A stretch of 64,000 nt of DNA from Coprobacter fastidiosus (lineage in GTDB: Bacteria > Bacteroidota > Bacteroidia > Bacteroidales > Coprobacteraceae), in the NCBI RefSeq assembly GCF_030296935.1, contig NZ_AP028032.1:3224001-3288000 (forward strand), read 5' to 3'. A program made the translations under genes and the position numbers. Under the pieces are notes generated by a model. That model saw only the letters and a program-made list of their open reading frames with translations, was not told where the DNA came from and did no database searches. Shown one piece after another: positions 53,255 to 63,122 of this stretch (position 1 is the first letter of the stretch; each line of letters begins with the position of its first letter).

Positions 53255-54172
53255 ATGAAACAAAACAGACATCAGAACATTATGTTTGAGGCAGCATTGA
53301 AACCGATCGACACTGATCCTGTAGATTTATTTTTTTTTCGTCCTGTCGGATACCGTTGTGCTTTGTTTTTCCATAAGTTAGGCTTGTTGCCCAATACTAT
53401 TACAGTTGTTTCCATATTATTGGGGATATCTTCGGGATTCTTTTTATATTTTGAGGATATATGGTATAATATAATTGGAATATTATTATTGTTTTGCACA
53501 CATCTTTTGGATTGTACGGACGGACAATTAGCACGAATGATCGGACGTTATTCTCGGTTAGGACGGATTTTAGATCATTTGAGCGGGTGTGCCTGGTCTG
53601 TTTCTGTTTATATGGCGTTATGTTTACGTTTAATGAATTCAGGTTGGGATTTTTCTGTCTTTTTTTTAGCCTTGATTACCGGATATTTTCATTTTAGGCA
53701 AGCTTCTGCTATCGATTATTATCGTAATTTTTATTATCTTTTTTCACGGAAAGAATTAGTTTGTGAATTTGAATATAAGACGCAATTGCACTTGAAGTAT
53801 AAACGATTGAGTTGGAAGGCTGATTTTTATAGGAAATTTTTTTTGTCTTTCTATCTTCAATATATGGTTTATCAAGAAAGATTTACTCCGGATATGCAAG
53901 AGTTGCGTCGGTTATTAAAGAAACGGTTTGGCAATGATATTCCGGATTGGTTGAGGATACAATTCGAAGAAAAAAGTCTTCCGTTGATGATGTATAGTGG
54001 TATGTTATCTTTTAATATACGTATTATTACCTTGTTTATTGCTGTTTTGTTTGATGCTCTGTGGATTTATTTTCTGTTCGAACTTACGATATTGAATGCA
54101 ATATTGTTCTATCTGATATACAGACATGAAAAAGTTTGCCGTTATTTTATTGAAAAGTTGAATCGAATATAG
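53255..54172 (+). CDS. CDP-alcohol phosphatidyltransferase family membrane protein
   Basis: 305 residues with about six membrane helices. The CDP-alcohol motif is at about residues 87-113: DCTDGQLAR, eight residues, then GRILDHLSG. The normal pattern DxxDGxxAR(8)GxxxDxxxD keeps its first three Asp but has Gly where the fourth Asp, thought to be the catalytic base, should be. A soluble insert of about 70 residues (160-235) separates the helices. It joins a CDP-linked lipid head group to an alcohol in phospholipid synthesis, or is a relative with altered chemistry. Monocistronic. Confidence 0.85.
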   Translation: MKQNRHQNIMFEAALKPIDTDPVDLFFFRPVGYRCALFFHKLGLLPNTITVVSILLGISSGFFLYFEDIWYNIIGILLLFCTHLLDCTDGQLARMIGRYSRLGRILDHLSGCAWSVSVYMALCLRLMNSGWDFSVFFLALITGYFHFRQASAIDYYRNFYYLFSRKELVCEFEYKTQLHLKYKRLSWKADFYRKFFLSFYLQYMVYQERFTPDMQELRRLLKKRFGNDIPDWLRIQFEEKSLPLMMYSGMLSFNIRIITLFIAVLFDALWIYFLFELTILNAILFYLIYRHEKVCRYFIEKLNRI

Positions 54173-54263
54173 CTTTCAGATTTTAAACACAACCAAAGAG
54201 TTCGTTCGTTAGGTATAGAAGTGTGTTTAAAAAATTGCTTTTAAGAATCTTAATATATGTGGC

Positions 54264-54293
54264 TTTGTATCTTTTTAAAAAGTCGTATCTTTG
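54264..54293 (+). promoter_or_regulatory. Promoter of the carboxynorspermidine synthase gene
   Basis: TTTG (54264-54267), 18 bases, TATCTTTG (54286-54293), leaving a leader of about 65 bases. Confidence 0.6.
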
Positions 54294-54365
54294 TGAAAAG
54301 TTTACGGATCGGAATAAATTGAGTGTCCGACAAATATTTAACCGAAATAAAGTAAAGTATTAAGG

Positions 54366-55562
54366 ATGGGAAAAGTTTTAATTATAGGAGCCGGCGGAGT
54401 AGGTACGGTAGTTGCTCATAAAGTAGCGCAAAATCCGGATGTTTTTACAGAAATAGTGTTGGCAAGCCGGACGAAATCGAAATGCGATGCTATTGCAAAG
54501 GCAATCGGTAGCGACCGGATAATCACAGATCAGGTAGATGCCGATAATGTAAACGAATTGATAAAGTTATTCAATACGCATAAGCCGGATATTGTAATTA
54601 ATGTTGCACTTCCTTATCAGGATTTGACGATTATGGATGCTTGTTTAGCTTGCGGTGTAAATTATTTGGATACGGCAAATTATGAGCCGCTTGATGAAGC
54701 TAAATTTGAATATAAGTGGCAATGGGCATATCAGGAACGTTTCAAAAAGGCGGGATTGACAGCTATTCTGGGTTGCGGTTTTGATCCAGGTGTATCGGGT
54801 GTATATACGGCTTATGCCGCAAAGCATTATTTTAAAGAAATGCACTATCTGGATATTGTCGATTGCAATGCCGGAGATCATGGTAAAGCTTTTGCGACAA
54901 ACTTTAATCCGGAAATTAATATTCGGGAGGTTACGCAAAAGGGAAAATATTATGAAAACGGCAAATGGATTTATACAGAGCCTCATGAAATTCATAAACC
55001 GCTGAATTACCCGAATATAGGTCCGAAAGAATCGTATGTGATTTACCATGAAGAATTGGAGTCGTTGGTGAAAAATTATCCGACATTGAAACGTGCGCGT
55101 TTCTGGATGACTTTCGGACAGGAATATCTGACTCATTTAAGAGTAATTCAAAATATAGGAATGGCGCGTATCGATCCTATTATGTATAATGGGGTGGAAA
55201 TTGTTCCGATACAATTTTTGAAAGCAGTGCTTCCTAATCCTGGAGAGCTCGGTGAAAATTATGTAGGTGAAACATCTATCGGCTGTCGTATTAAGGGTAT
55301 TGATAAAGAAGGTAAAGAGATGACCTATTATGTCTATAATAATTGTAGCCATCATGCTGCTTATCTCGAAACGGGAGCACAAGGAGTCAGTTACACTACC
55401 GGAGTTCCGGCTATGATAGGTGCAATGATGTTCTTAAAAGGTCTGTGGAAAAAGCCCGGAGTCTATAATGTAGAGGAATTCGATCCCGATCCGTTTATGG
55501 AACAGTTGAACAAGCAAGGATTGCCTTGGCATGAAATATTTAATGAAGACTTGGAAGTCTGA
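54366..55562 (+). CDS. Carboxynorspermidine/carboxyspermidine synthase (saccharopine dehydrogenase family)
   Basis: 398 residues. N-terminal Rossmann fold with GAGGVGTVVAHK at residues 8-19, binding NADPH. GCGFDPGVSGVYTAYA near residue 138 and the C-terminal SHHAAYLETGAQGVSYTTGVPA mark the CASDH branch rather than lysine-pathway saccharopine dehydrogenase. The enzyme condenses aspartate semialdehyde with putrescine or diaminopropane on the way to spermidine or norspermidine. The partner decarboxylase (nspC) is not in the window. Own promoter and terminator. Confidence 0.9.
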   Translation: MGKVLIIGAGGVGTVVAHKVAQNPDVFTEIVLASRTKSKCDAIAKAIGSDRIITDQVDADNVNELIKLFNTHKPDIVINVALPYQDLTIMDACLACGVNYLDTANYEPLDEAKFEYKWQWAYQERFKKAGLTAILGCGFDPGVSGVYTAYAAKHYFKEMHYLDIVDCNAGDHGKAFATNFNPEINIREVTQKGKYYENGKWIYTEPHEIHKPLNYPNIGPKESYVIYHEELESLVKNYPTLKRARFWMTFGQEYLTHLRVIQNIGMARIDPIMYNGVEIVPIQFLKAVLPNPGELGENYVGETSIGCRIKGIDKEGKEMTYYVYNNCSHHAAYLETGAQGVSYTTGVPAMIGAMMFLKGLWKKPGVYNVEEFDPDPFMEQLNKQGLPWHEIFNEDLEV

Positions 55563-55597
55563 TCGACATTCGTTTTTGAACGATTATATATTGAATT

Positions 55598-55640
55598 ATT
55601 GTCATTCTGGAGAAGATACCGGAATGACAATATTATTTTT
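55598..55640 (+). terminator. Terminator of the carboxynorspermidine synthase gene
   Basis: ATTGTCATTCTGG (55598-55610) pairs with CCGGAATGACAAT (55619-55631) with one mismatch, then a T-rich stretch to 55640. Confidence 0.75.
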
Positions 55641-55690
55641 AGAGCCTGTTCGATCTTTGTATAAACCTTTTTTATTACTTTCGAGATTTT
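55641..55690 (+). repeat. Possible left-end fragment of the MITE-like repeat
   Basis: AGAGCCTGTTCGATCTTTG (55641-55659) followed after 20 bases by TTTCGAGATTTTGATGAG matches the order of left-end and TTTCGAGGAT motifs of the family, but with many changes. Confidence 0.3.
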
Positions 55691-55702
55691 GATGAGAGAC
55701 AG

Positions 55703-56602
55703 TTACCAATCTATTTTTCGTAGCCCTTTTTGTTTTAAATAAGTTATTAGTTCTTGAGGACGATCAGTCTGAATTATTGTTGCTTTATTTTTCAGAACCC
55801 ATCCCCAACTATTATCCGGATTATTGACTGCTTTTTCATCATCATGTCCTCCGCATAGACTTTCCCATAAGGTATTGATCCATATTCGGCAATTCGATTC
55901 GGCTATCTTATCGATATAAGATAATTGCTCGAAATCATCGGTTTTAAAACCTATTTCCATTGCTATCGGCTGAAAATCTTTTAAAAAAGAATCGATATAT
56001 GGAATAGCTCCGGATGTATCTAAATCGACAATAGGCATATATATAATATTTTTGTACAGAGACAATTTCTTTTTTACATCATTCACAGAACCGCGTCCTT
56101 TTAAAATGATGTAGTTTTCCATCCCGGCTTCTTTTATAATGGGTTCAATGTCTGATAAATAATTCTCACCTTTATCAATATTGACAAGAATTTTCCCTTT
56201 ACAGGCTGATAATGCCTTTTTTAAAGTCGGGATAGTTTCCTTAGAGAGCTCTCCGCTATTGTAACGTAGCTTGAAGTTCTTGAGTTCTTTTACCGTATAG
56301 TTATTTATATATCCTTTTCCGTTTGTCGTGCGATCTATACTATTGTCGTGCATTAAGACAAAATCTCCGTCTTTAGTCTTTTGTATATCTATCTCGACCA
56401 TATCTGCTCCTATCGATATAGCACTTTTGATTGCTGCAATAGAGTTTTCCGGGGCATGTCTCCAATCACCCCGATGAGCAACGACAAAAATATAATCGGG
56501 TTTATTGCTTTTTAGAATAGACAATAATGCTTCTGTCCGATTATTGGCCGTAACGGTAAGATTTAAGAGTATAAGATAAAATAATAAGTGATATTTTTTC
56601 AT
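55703..56602 (-). CDS. Exported glycerophosphodiester phosphodiesterase
   Basis: 299 residues from ATG at 56602 (MKKYHLLFYLILLNLTVTANN, signal peptide); the open frame to 56638 adds 12 residues that would spoil the signal. GDPD motifs: VVAHRGDWRHAPENS near residue 40 (catalytic His), MVEIDIQKTKDGDFVLMHD near residue 67 (metal Glu/Asp and second His) and the C-terminal WGWVLKNKATIIQTDRP. It releases glycerol-3-phosphate from deacylated phospholipids in the periplasm. Monocistronic. Confidence 0.9.
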   Translation of the reverse strand: MKKYHLLFYLILLNLTVTANNRTEALLSILKSNKPDYIFVVAHRGDWRHAPENSIAAIKSAISIGADMVEIDIQKTKDGDFVLMHDNSIDRTTNGKGYINNYTVKELKNFKLRYNSGELSKETIPTLKKALSACKGKILVNIDKGENYLSDIEPIIKEAGMENYIILKGRGSVNDVKKKLSLYKNIIYMPIVDLDTSGAIPYIDSFLKDFQPIAMEIGFKTDDFEQLSYIDKIAESNCRIWINTLWESLCGGHDDEKAVNNPDNSWGWVLKNKATIIQTDRPQELITYLKQKGLRKIDW

Positions 56603-56826
56603 TAATTGAAAATATGAATTATCGATTAGACAATGCAAAATAGCGAAAATCCGAAAGAGAATACAATAAATAACAAATCAAAAAATAATAATTTATAGTC
56701 AATCTCTATATTATCCCGAAAGATTTTATAAAGAAATTATCATATATGCTATTATTTGGCATATATATTTGTTTAATTTGCATTATCGATGGTACGAGGA
56801 TGAATGTTATAAATGAAATGGAGAAC

Positions 56827-56857
56827 CTTGATGTTTTTATATAAATTCTTATCTTTG
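56827..56857 (+). promoter_or_regulatory. Promoter of bcp-recA
   Basis: CTTG (56827-56830), 19 bases, TATCTTTG (56850-56857), 19 bases before the bcp ATG. No LexA-type (SOS) palindrome was recognised near it. Confidence 0.6.
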
Positions 56858-56876
56858 AGAAATAAAATATTTAATT

Positions 56877-57332
56877 ATGGCATTAAAAGTTGGAGATAAA
56901 ATACCTGAGATTCTGGGTTATGACCAGACGGGGAAAGAGTTGAAACGAGAAGATTTTAAAGGAAAAAAATTGGTACTTTATTTTTATCCTAAAGATAATA
57001 CCCCCGGATGTACGGCGGAGGCCTGCAGTTTACGAGATGCATATTCAGAATTGCAGAAAGCGGGGTATGAAATAATAGGAGTCAGTAAAGACAATGAAAA
57101 GTCTCATCAGAAGTTTATAGAAAAACAATCGCTGCCATTTTCTTTAATAGCTGATACTGAGGTACGGTTGAATCAAGAGTTTGGTGTATGGGCAGAAAAA
57201 AAGATGGCCGGGAGATCTTATATGGGAACTTTAAGGACAACATTTTTGATTGATGAGAACGGAATCATAGAGCGTGTGATAGAAAAAGTAAATACAAAAG
57301 AGCACGCTGCTCAGATTTTGAATGGAAAATAA
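56877..57332 (+). CDS. bcp: Thioredoxin-dependent thiol peroxidase (Bcp/PrxQ)
   Basis: 151 residues. It reduces hydrogen and organic peroxides using thioredoxin. The peroxidatic Cys45 is in NTPGCTAEAC and the resolving Cys50 five residues on, the atypical two-cysteine arrangement of E. coli BCP. The family arginine is near residue 120. It precedes recA by 12 bases, so oxidative defence and recombination repair are expressed together here. Confidence 0.95.
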   Translation: MALKVGDKIPEILGYDQTGKELKREDFKGKKLVLYFYPKDNTPGCTAEACSLRDAYSELQKAGYEIIGVSKDNEKSHQKFIEKQSLPFSLIADTEVRLNQEFGVWAEKKMAGRSYMGTLRTTFLIDENGIIERVIEKVNTKEHAAQILNGK

Positions 57333-57344
57333 AATAAGATAAAT

Positions 57345-58385
57345 ATGGAGAATACAGAAGAAAAAAAAGCTCCGATGGGTAAAATTCCTGTTCCGAGTGA
57401 AAAATTGAAGGCTTTGCAGGCCGCTATGGATAAAATAGAAAAAAATTATGGCAAGGGTGCAATTATGAAGATGGGGGATGACCATATCGATGAGATTGCC
57501 GTAATTCCTACAGGTTCTATTGGTTTGAATGCCGCTTTAGGTGTCGGAGGTTTTCCACGAGGCCGTGTGATCGAGATTTATGGTCCGGAATCTTCTGGTA
57601 AAACGACATTGGCGATTCATGCTATTGCCGAAGCTCAGAAAGCCGGAGGCATTGCGGCAATTATAGATGCAGAACATGCTTTTGACCGTTTTTATGCAGA
57701 AAAATTAGGGGTCGATGTAGAGAACTTATGGATATCTCAACCGGATAGCGGAGAACAGGCTTTGGAGATTGCAGAGCAACTGATACGCTCTTCTGCCGTA
57801 GATATTGTTGTTATCGATTCAGTTGCAGCGTTGACTCCTAAGGCTGAGTTAGAAGGAGATATGGGAGAATCTAAAATGGGATTACAGGCACGTCTTATGT
57901 CTCAGGCTTTGCGTAAATTGACGGCTACAATAAGTAAGACAAATACTACTTGCATATTTATCAATCAGTTGCGTGACAAATTAGGCGTAATGTTCGGTAA
58001 TCCGGAAACAACGACAGGGGGGAATGCATTAAAGTTTTATGCATCTGTTCGATTGGATATACGTCGTGTCAGCCAGATTAAAGATGGGGACGAAGTGATC
58101 GGTAATCAGACAAGGGTAAAAGTTGTGAAGAATAAGGTTGCTCCTCCTTTCCGTAAAGCCGAGTTCGATATTATGTTCGGAGAAGGTATTTCTCGTGCAG
58201 GAGAGATCATTGATTTGGGAGTGGAAAAAGGTATAATCAAAAAGAGCGGCTCTTGGTTTAGCTATGATGATACAAAACTCGGACAAGGTAGGGATGCTGC
58301 AAAGAAATGTATTCAGGATAATCCGGAGTTGGCAGAAGAATTGGAAGCTAAGATCATGGAAGCTTTACGGCCTGCAACTAAGTAG
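57345..58385 (+). CDS. recA: Recombinase RecA
   Basis: 346 residues. Walker A is GPESSGKTT near residue 77, IIDAEHAFD near 105, Walker [15 protein letters not shown] near 152 and the L2 loop region [26 protein letters not shown] near 215. The C-terminal acidic tail is short (ending ALRPATK). It forms filaments on single-stranded DNA for strand exchange and would trigger LexA cleavage if LexA is present. Second gene after bcp. Confidence 0.98.
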   Translation: MENTEEKKAPMGKIPVPSEKLKALQAAMDKIEKNYGKGAIMKMGDDHIDEIAVIPTGSIGLNAALGVGGFPRGRVIEIYGPESSGKTTLAIHAIAEAQKAGGIAAIIDAEHAFDRFYAEKLGVDVENLWISQPDSGEQALEIAEQLIRSSAVDIVVIDSVAALTPKAELEGDMGESKMGLQARLMSQALRKLTATISKTNTTCIFINQLRDKLGVMFGNPETTTGGNALKFYASVRLDIRRVSQIKDGDEVIGNQTRVKVVKNKVAPPFRKAEFDIMFGEGISRAGEIIDLGVEKGIIKKSGSWFSYDDTKLGQGRDAAKKCIQDNPELAEELEAKIMEALRPATK

Positions 58386-58495
58386 TATTGAATTTAGGAA
58401 GATCAAATATGGAATAGCAGGATTTTAGGGAGTTCTGCTATTTCTTGTTTTCGAGACCTGTTTCCAAGGTTATCTTCTTGTTTCGAGAGGTTGAT

Positions 58496-58550
58496 AAAAT
58501 AAAAGAGTCATCTGTGATATTCCCTAGATAACTCTTTTATTTTTATTGTT
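58496..58550. terminator. Bidirectional terminator between recA and the pRiA4b-type gene
   Basis: AAAATAAAAGAGTCATCT (58496-58513) pairs with AGATAACTCTTTTATTTT (58526-58543) with one mismatch; T-rich tails on both sides suit the two convergent genes. Confidence 0.85.
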
Positions 58551-58569
58551 TTATATTGTGATAAGGAAA

Positions 58570-59130
58570 TTAATAATCATTGAAAGAATTGTTTCCTTCG
58601 GTCATATCTAAATCGTTGTAGCCTTCCTCATCCAATTCTGACGGGTCGAAAGATTCATCACCATAGAAGTTCTCTCCGAGTCCGTTATCGGTGTTATTTG
58701 AGGTTTTTTCCAGTTCGTCAAAATCCATTAGTTGAGTAGGAGGGTTACCTTTAGATTTGGAGCAAATGGCTTTATCTAGGTTTTTACCTGGAACGATTTC
58801 TCGTAATTCCATAAAAAATGATCGTTCGGTCATATTATCGAAAACGAAGATCAGCCGTTGTTTCTCGTCTTCCAATAATTCGCTGAGTCGGGTTTCTGCC
58901 ATTACCCAAGAGTCGTCTTCGAAGTTGGTATCCATCTCCATTAAAGTGATTTCCGTTTTCTTTTCCCAGTCATCTTCACAAATGAAAAAGGAAGTCATTT
59001 GATCCTTAGTATAGTTGACCGATTCCAAAATCGCATCATTCAGCTCCAAAAAAGTGGCCTCAGAGTCGATGCTGATTTCTCTTGCAAAGTCATCAACCTC
59101 ATCAGATAGGATTAAGAATTTGAATATCAT
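58570..59130 (-). CDS. pRiA4b ORF-3-like / IS1096 passenger TnpR family protein
   Basis: 186 residues from ATG at 59130 (MIFKFLILSDEVDDFAREI); a TTG four codons upstream is less likely. The N-terminal 125 residues match the small beta-alpha domain named after plasmid pRiA4b ORF-3, and the last 60 are acidic and low-complexity. Despite the family names nothing mobile is adjacent; in Bacteroidetes these are ordinary chromosomal genes of unknown function. Confidence 0.8.
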   Translation of the reverse strand: MIFKFLILSDEVDDFAREISIDSEATFLELNDAILESVNYTKDQMTSFFICEDDWEKKTEITLMEMDTNFEDDSWVMAETRLSELLEDEKQRLIFVFDNMTERSFFMELREIVPGKNLDKAICSKSKGNPPTQLMDFDELEKTSNNTDNGLGENFYGDESFDPSELDEEGYNDLDMTEGNNSFNDY

Positions 59131-59307
59131 AATCAGATACAATTAGTTTATTTAAATCGTTTTTTCAGGTTTCGTTTAAAAAGAACCCCTTTGTTTATTG
59201 GGTAAAAATAATAAAAATATCTTGTATAGTATAACCCTTATCCGATTTTTTTATTCTGATTATTTTCATTATATTATTTACTAATACTTTATTAAGTTAC
59301 CTTATAC

Positions 59308-59337
59308 AAGAAAGGCGCTTGTGATAGCGCCTTTCTT
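59308..59337 (-). terminator. Terminator of the lpx operon
   Basis: 12-bp stem AAGAAAGGCGCT (59308-59319) / AGCGCCTTTCTT (59326-59337), 20 bases after the lpxA stop on the minus strand. The T tract is short. Confidence 0.7.
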
Positions 59338-59356
59338 ATAGAATATATTTCTTATG

Positions 59357-60133
59357 TTATAAATAACCGCGAATAATTCCTCGTTGAGAGTTACGTACAA
59401 ATAACACGATTTCGTCTCTTTCTTTAGTTGCGGGTAATTCTGCTTCGATACGTTCTATTGCATCCGAGTTATTTAAGCCGGATAGATAGAGATATCGGTA
59501 TATTTCTTGAATATCACGTATGGTTTCGTTGGTGAAATTACGTCGGCGCAAACCGATAGAGTTAATGCCGGCATAAGAAATAGGATTACGGGCGGCTTTG
59601 ACATAAGGGGGTATATCTTTATTGATGAGTGATCCTCCTTGTATCATAACATGAGCACCTACATGACAGAACTGGTGTACAAGAGTACCGCCTCCGATAA
59701 CTGCAAAATCATCGATTCGTACTTCTCCGGCTACTTGTGTCGCATTTGACATGATAATATTATCACCGATAACACAATCATGGGCAATGTGGCAATAAGC
59801 CATAAGAAGGCAATTATTGCCGATCACGGTTTTACCCTTCGATGCAGTACCTCTATTGATTGTAACACATTCGCGTATAGTGGTATTATCTCCGATTTCA
59901 GCGGTTGTTTCTTCCCCTTTGAATTTTAGGTCTTGAGGAATTCCTGAGATAACAGCACCGGAACAAATGTTACAATTTTTTCCGATACGGGCTCCTTCAA
60001 GAATTGTTACATTGGAACCAATGCGCGTCCCTTCACCGATAACCACGTTTTTATCGATAGTAACGAACGGTTCGATAACTACGTTAGGAGCTATCTTGGC
60101 TTCCGGATGTACATAAGCTAATGGTTGTTTCAT
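59357..60133 (-). CDS. lpxA: UDP-N-acetylglucosamine acyltransferase LpxA
   Basis: 258 residues. First step of lipid A synthesis: 3-O-acylation of UDP-GlcNAc from an acyl-ACP. The left-handed beta-helix is seen as hexapeptide repeats over residues 1-185 (for example IAPNVVIEPFVTIDKNVVIG). The catalytic His is in AYCHIAHDC near residue 125, and GGTLVHQFCHVG follows near 148. The C-terminal 70 residues are helical. Last gene of lpxD-lpxC/fabZ-lpxA, 11 bases after the fusion gene. Confidence 0.96.
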   Translation of the reverse strand: MKQPLAYVHPEAKIAPNVVIEPFVTIDKNVVIGEGTRIGSNVTILEGARIGKNCNICSGAVISGIPQDLKFKGEETTAEIGDNTTIRECVTINRGTASKGKTVIGNNCLLMAYCHIAHDCVIGDNIIMSNATQVAGEVRIDDFAVIGGGTLVHQFCHVGAHVMIQGGSLINKDIPPYVKAARNPISYAGINSIGLRRRNFTNETIRDIQEIYRYLYLSGLNNSDAIERIEAELPATKERDEIVLFVRNSQRGIIRGYL

Positions 60134-60144
60134 AAAAGTGGGTA

Positions 60145-61527
60145 TTATTTATTTTTTATAATCTGAGCCATAAATTCAGCCTCGGTTGTGATTTTGTTAC
60201 CTACGAAAGCGTATCCTTTCATATAGGCACATCCTCTGCGTAATTCTGTCATGAATGAAATATGGAATATAACAGTATCTCCCGGAACTACTTTTTGACG
60301 GAACTTTACGTTATCTATTTTTAAAAAATAGGTCGAATATTTTTCTGGATCTTCGACTGTGTTCAATACCAATAATCCCCCTGTTTGTGCCATAGCCTCA
60401 ATCAACAAGACTCCGGGAGTGACCGGTTCTTGTGGAAAATGGCCTTGAAAAAACGGCTCGTTCGATGTAAAGTTTTTTATCCCGACGATATGATTTTTCC
60501 CTATTTCGATGATTTTATCTACCAATAACATCGGATACCGATGAGGAAGCAATTGTTTGATCCGATTTACATCCATAATCGGCTCTTTATTCGGATCGTA
60601 TGACGGGGCTTGTATTTCTTGCCGTTTCATTTCCTTACGGATAGAGCGTGCCAGCTGATTGTTGATTTTGTGTCCGGGACGAGTAGCTATGATGCGGCCT
60701 TTAATTGGTTTTCCGATAAGAGCTATATCTCCGAGTATATCTAAGAGCTTATGGCGTGCAGGTTCGTTATCGAACACTAAGGGTTTATTATTGATATAGC
60801 CGAGTTCATCTACATGTTTGTGAGGAACATTCATCAAATCGGCCAGACGATCAAGTTCTTCTTGTGATGTTTTTTTATCATATATAACAATTGCATTATC
60901 GAGATCACCGCCTTTTATAAGATTATGTTTTACCAAAGGTTCTATTTCTCGGACAAATACGAATGTACGGCTTGCCGAAATCTCGTCTTTGAACTGTTCC
61001 AGATCCTCCAAACAAGCATATTGATTATTGAGAACAGGCGAATCGAAATTTATCAGTACGTTTACACTAAAATGATCGTCCGGTAATACTAATATCGATG
61101 ATCCGGTATTTTCATCTTTAACCTCGATTTTATCTTTGATAATGTAATAATCCCTTTCTGCTTCTTGCTCGACGATACCGGCTTTTTCGATTGCATCGGT
61201 ATAATATTGGGCACTACCGTCGAGTATCGGAAATTCGGGAGCGTTTACTTGTATTAGGCAGTTATCTATTCCTGCTCCGTAGAGGGCAGCCATGGCATGT
61301 TCTATGGTACTTACGACAACTTCGTTTTTTCCCACTACAGTACCTCGTTGGGTTTCACTTACCTGATCTGCGACAGCTTCGATAACCGGTTGTTCGGGAA
61401 GGTCTATACGTTGAATTTTATACCCGTGATTTTCAGGTGCGGGAAGGAATGTGATTGTGATGTCCATTCCCGTATGCAATCCTTTCCCTGTTAAGGAGAA
61501 GCTGTTTTGTAAAGTCTGTTGTTTCAT
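60145..61527 (-). CDS. Bifunctional UDP-3-O-acyl-GlcNAc deacetylase / 3-hydroxyacyl-ACP dehydratase (LpxC-FabZ)
   Basis: 460 residues, a fusion typical of Bacteroidetes. LpxC part at about residues 1-310: TIEHAMAALYG near 75 and the zinc motif HKLLDILGDIALIG near 262, plus HVDELGYINN. FabZ part at about 318-460: LLPHRYPMLLVDKI near 328 with the catalytic His, and GHFPQEPVTPGVLLIEAMAQ near 365 with the catalytic Glu. It commits UDP-GlcNAc to lipid A and dehydrates hydroxyacyl-ACP, tying lipid A and fatty acid synthesis to one protein level. Confidence 0.96.
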   Translation of the reverse strand: MKQQTLQNSFSLTGKGLHTGMDITITFLPAPENHGYKIQRIDLPEQPVIEAVADQVSETQRGTVVGKNEVVVSTIEHAMAALYGAGIDNCLIQVNAPEFPILDGSAQYYTDAIEKAGIVEQEAERDYYIIKDKIEVKDENTGSSILVLPDDHFSVNVLINFDSPVLNNQYACLEDLEQFKDEISASRTFVFVREIEPLVKHNLIKGGDLDNAIVIYDKKTSQEELDRLADLMNVPHKHVDELGYINNKPLVFDNEPARHKLLDILGDIALIGKPIKGRIIATRPGHKINNQLARSIRKEMKRQEIQAPSYDPNKEPIMDVNRIKQLLPHRYPMLLVDKIIEIGKNHIVGIKNFTSNEPFFQGHFPQEPVTPGVLLIEAMAQTGGLLVLNTVEDPEKYSTYFLKIDNVKFRQKVVPGDTVIFHISFMTELRRGCAYMKGYAFVGNKITTEAEFMAQIIKNK

Positions 61528-61567
61528 AAATATTCTCTAAATAATGCACTCTGAATGAGAAAAGGCC

Positions 61568-62608
61568 TTACTTTTCGAGTCGTTTCTTTAAATTTTCGAT
61601 TTCTTTCTGCAACTGCTTGACGGTTTGATTTAATTCCGGTAACTTTTTTATCATTACAGTAGAACGGGCAAATTCTCTTGCCGGTACTGCCGGATAACCC
61701 AATATGCTTGTGTCGGAACTTACGTGGTTAGGAATTCCCGATTGGGCACCTATATTCACCCGGTCACCGATAGTGATGTGTCCTGCAAAACCAACCTGCC
61801 CGCCAACCATGCAATGACTGCCTATTTTCGTTGATCCTGCAACGCCCACTTGGGCTGCCATAACCGTATTTTCTCCGATCTCTACATTATGGGCGACTTG
61901 AATCAAATTGTCCAGTTTAGCTCCTTTTCTTACAATAGTCGATCCCATTGTGGCGCGGTCGATCGTTGTATTTGCTCCGATCTCTACTTGATCTTCGATG
62001 ATCACGTTCCCGATCTGTGCGATTTTTACGTATGCACCGTTATGAGGAGCAAAGCCGAAGCCATCAGCTCCGATTACCGCACCCGCATGGATAATACAAT
62101 TTTTCCCGATCACACAGTCATGATAGATCTTTACCCCGGGATATAAAATCGTATTATCTCCGATCGTTACGTTATCACCAATGTAAACTTGAGGATAAAT
62201 TTTGACATTTTCTCCTACTTTTACATTTTCACTTACGTAAGCGAACGCACCTATATATACAGACTGAGAAATTGTTGCAGACGCTGCAATGTATGTATCT
62301 TTATCGATACCTTTTTTTTCGGGGCGTGCTTGGTTTACTAAGTTAAGTAATTGTGCCAGACAAGAATACGCATCATCAACCTTAATTAGTGTCGCATTTA
62401 TTTTTTGTTCGGGTTCGAAATCCCGATTTACTAAAACTATACTGGCTTGGGTCGTATAGATGTGATGAGTATATTTGGGATTGGCCAAAAAAGTCAGTGT
62501 TCCGGGTTTCCCTTCTTCAATTTTAGACAAGTTGTTCACTTTAACTTGATTGTCTCCGATAATTTCGCCGTGAAGGAAATCGGCGATTTGCTGTGCGGAA
62601 AATTCCAT
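61568..62608 (-). CDS. lpxD: UDP-3-O-(3-hydroxyacyl)glucosamine N-acyltransferase LpxD
   Basis: 346 residues. N-terminal uridine-binding domain (about 1-100, [20 protein letters not shown]), beta-helix with hexapeptide repeats (about 105-310) and a short C-terminal coiled coil ([20 protein letters not shown]). The catalytic His is in [11 protein letters not shown] near 240. Third acylation-pathway step of lipid A. First gene of the operon; 40 bases separate it from the fusion gene. Confidence 0.96.
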   Translation of the reverse strand: MEFSAQQIADFLHGEIIGDNQVKVNNLSKIEEGKPGTLTFLANPKYTHHIYTTQASIVLVNRDFEPEQKINATLIKVDDAYSCLAQLLNLVNQARPEKKGIDKDTYIAASATISQSVYIGAFAYVSENVKVGENVKIYPQVYIGDNVTIGDNTILYPGVKIYHDCVIGKNCIIHAGAVIGADGFGFAPHNGAYVKIAQIGNVIIEDQVEIGANTTIDRATMGSTIVRKGAKLDNLIQVAHNVEIGENTVMAAQVGVAGSTKIGSHCMVGGQVGFAGHITIGDRVNIGAQSGIPNHVSSDTSILGYPAVPAREFARSTVMIKKLPELNQTVKQLQKEIENLKKRLEK

Positions 62609-62802
62609 TCGTATTAAGTTATATTCTAATGGTTACAAAATTGTTTCATTTTGCAAATTACGCATTTTTTTTTCAAATATGACGGATATTTATCTGTTTT
62701 TATTCAAGTATGGAAACCTCTGTATTATAAAAAGTTTTGCATATTCTTTGTCTGTTTAACCGGTTATGGTCCTCAGTGTGTATCGGGTAGAAATAGACTC
62801 TT

Positions 62803-62965
62803 AGATGCTGTCTATATTTTGCTCAGGTCAGATTTGAGAGTTTCTTTCGAGGATATTTTATTGTTTTTACGAGGAATAGTCGTAGGTTGTCTGATGAGGA
62901 AAAAAAGACCGGAAGAAAACAAAAAAATGACTTGATAATATTTTCTGCATCGGAAAATTCAAACA
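62803..62965 (+). repeat. MITE-like repeat, copy D
   Basis: About 160 bp. It begins AGATGCTGTCTATATTTTGC (62803-62822), contains TCAGATTTGAGAG, TTTCTTTCGAGGATATT and AGACCGGAAGAAAACAAAAA then ATGACTTGATA, and fades near 62965. The gap 62609-63152 otherwise contains only the -7 box of spt, with no gene. Confidence 0.6.
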
Positions 62966-63049
62966 TACTTTTAACGTATTTGTCGATTTCAGATAAAAAT
63001 AAAAGTGACAAATTTAATTCAGAAATATCCCACATTAAAAATAATTACT

Positions 63050-63057
63050 TATTTTTG
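63050..63057 (+). promoter_or_regulatory. -7 box of the spt promoter
   Basis: TATTTTTG matches TAnnTTTG and lies 96 bases before the spt ATG; no clear -33 element. Confidence 0.45.
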
Positions 63058-63122
63058 CATCTTGTAAATTTTTAATTGTATTGGGCGATTTTGCGTAATA
63101 CCTTGAAAATCTGATGGCTTAA

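Noticed and set aside
58570-59130. Possible mobile-element gene, judged by the family names pRiA4b ORF-3 and IS1096 passenger
   Set aside because: No transposase, inverted repeats or composition change nearby; the family is common as ordinary chromosomal genes.
62823-63035. 70-codon minus-strand frame
   Set aside because: It is made of repeat copy D plus AT-rich flank and has no protein similarity.
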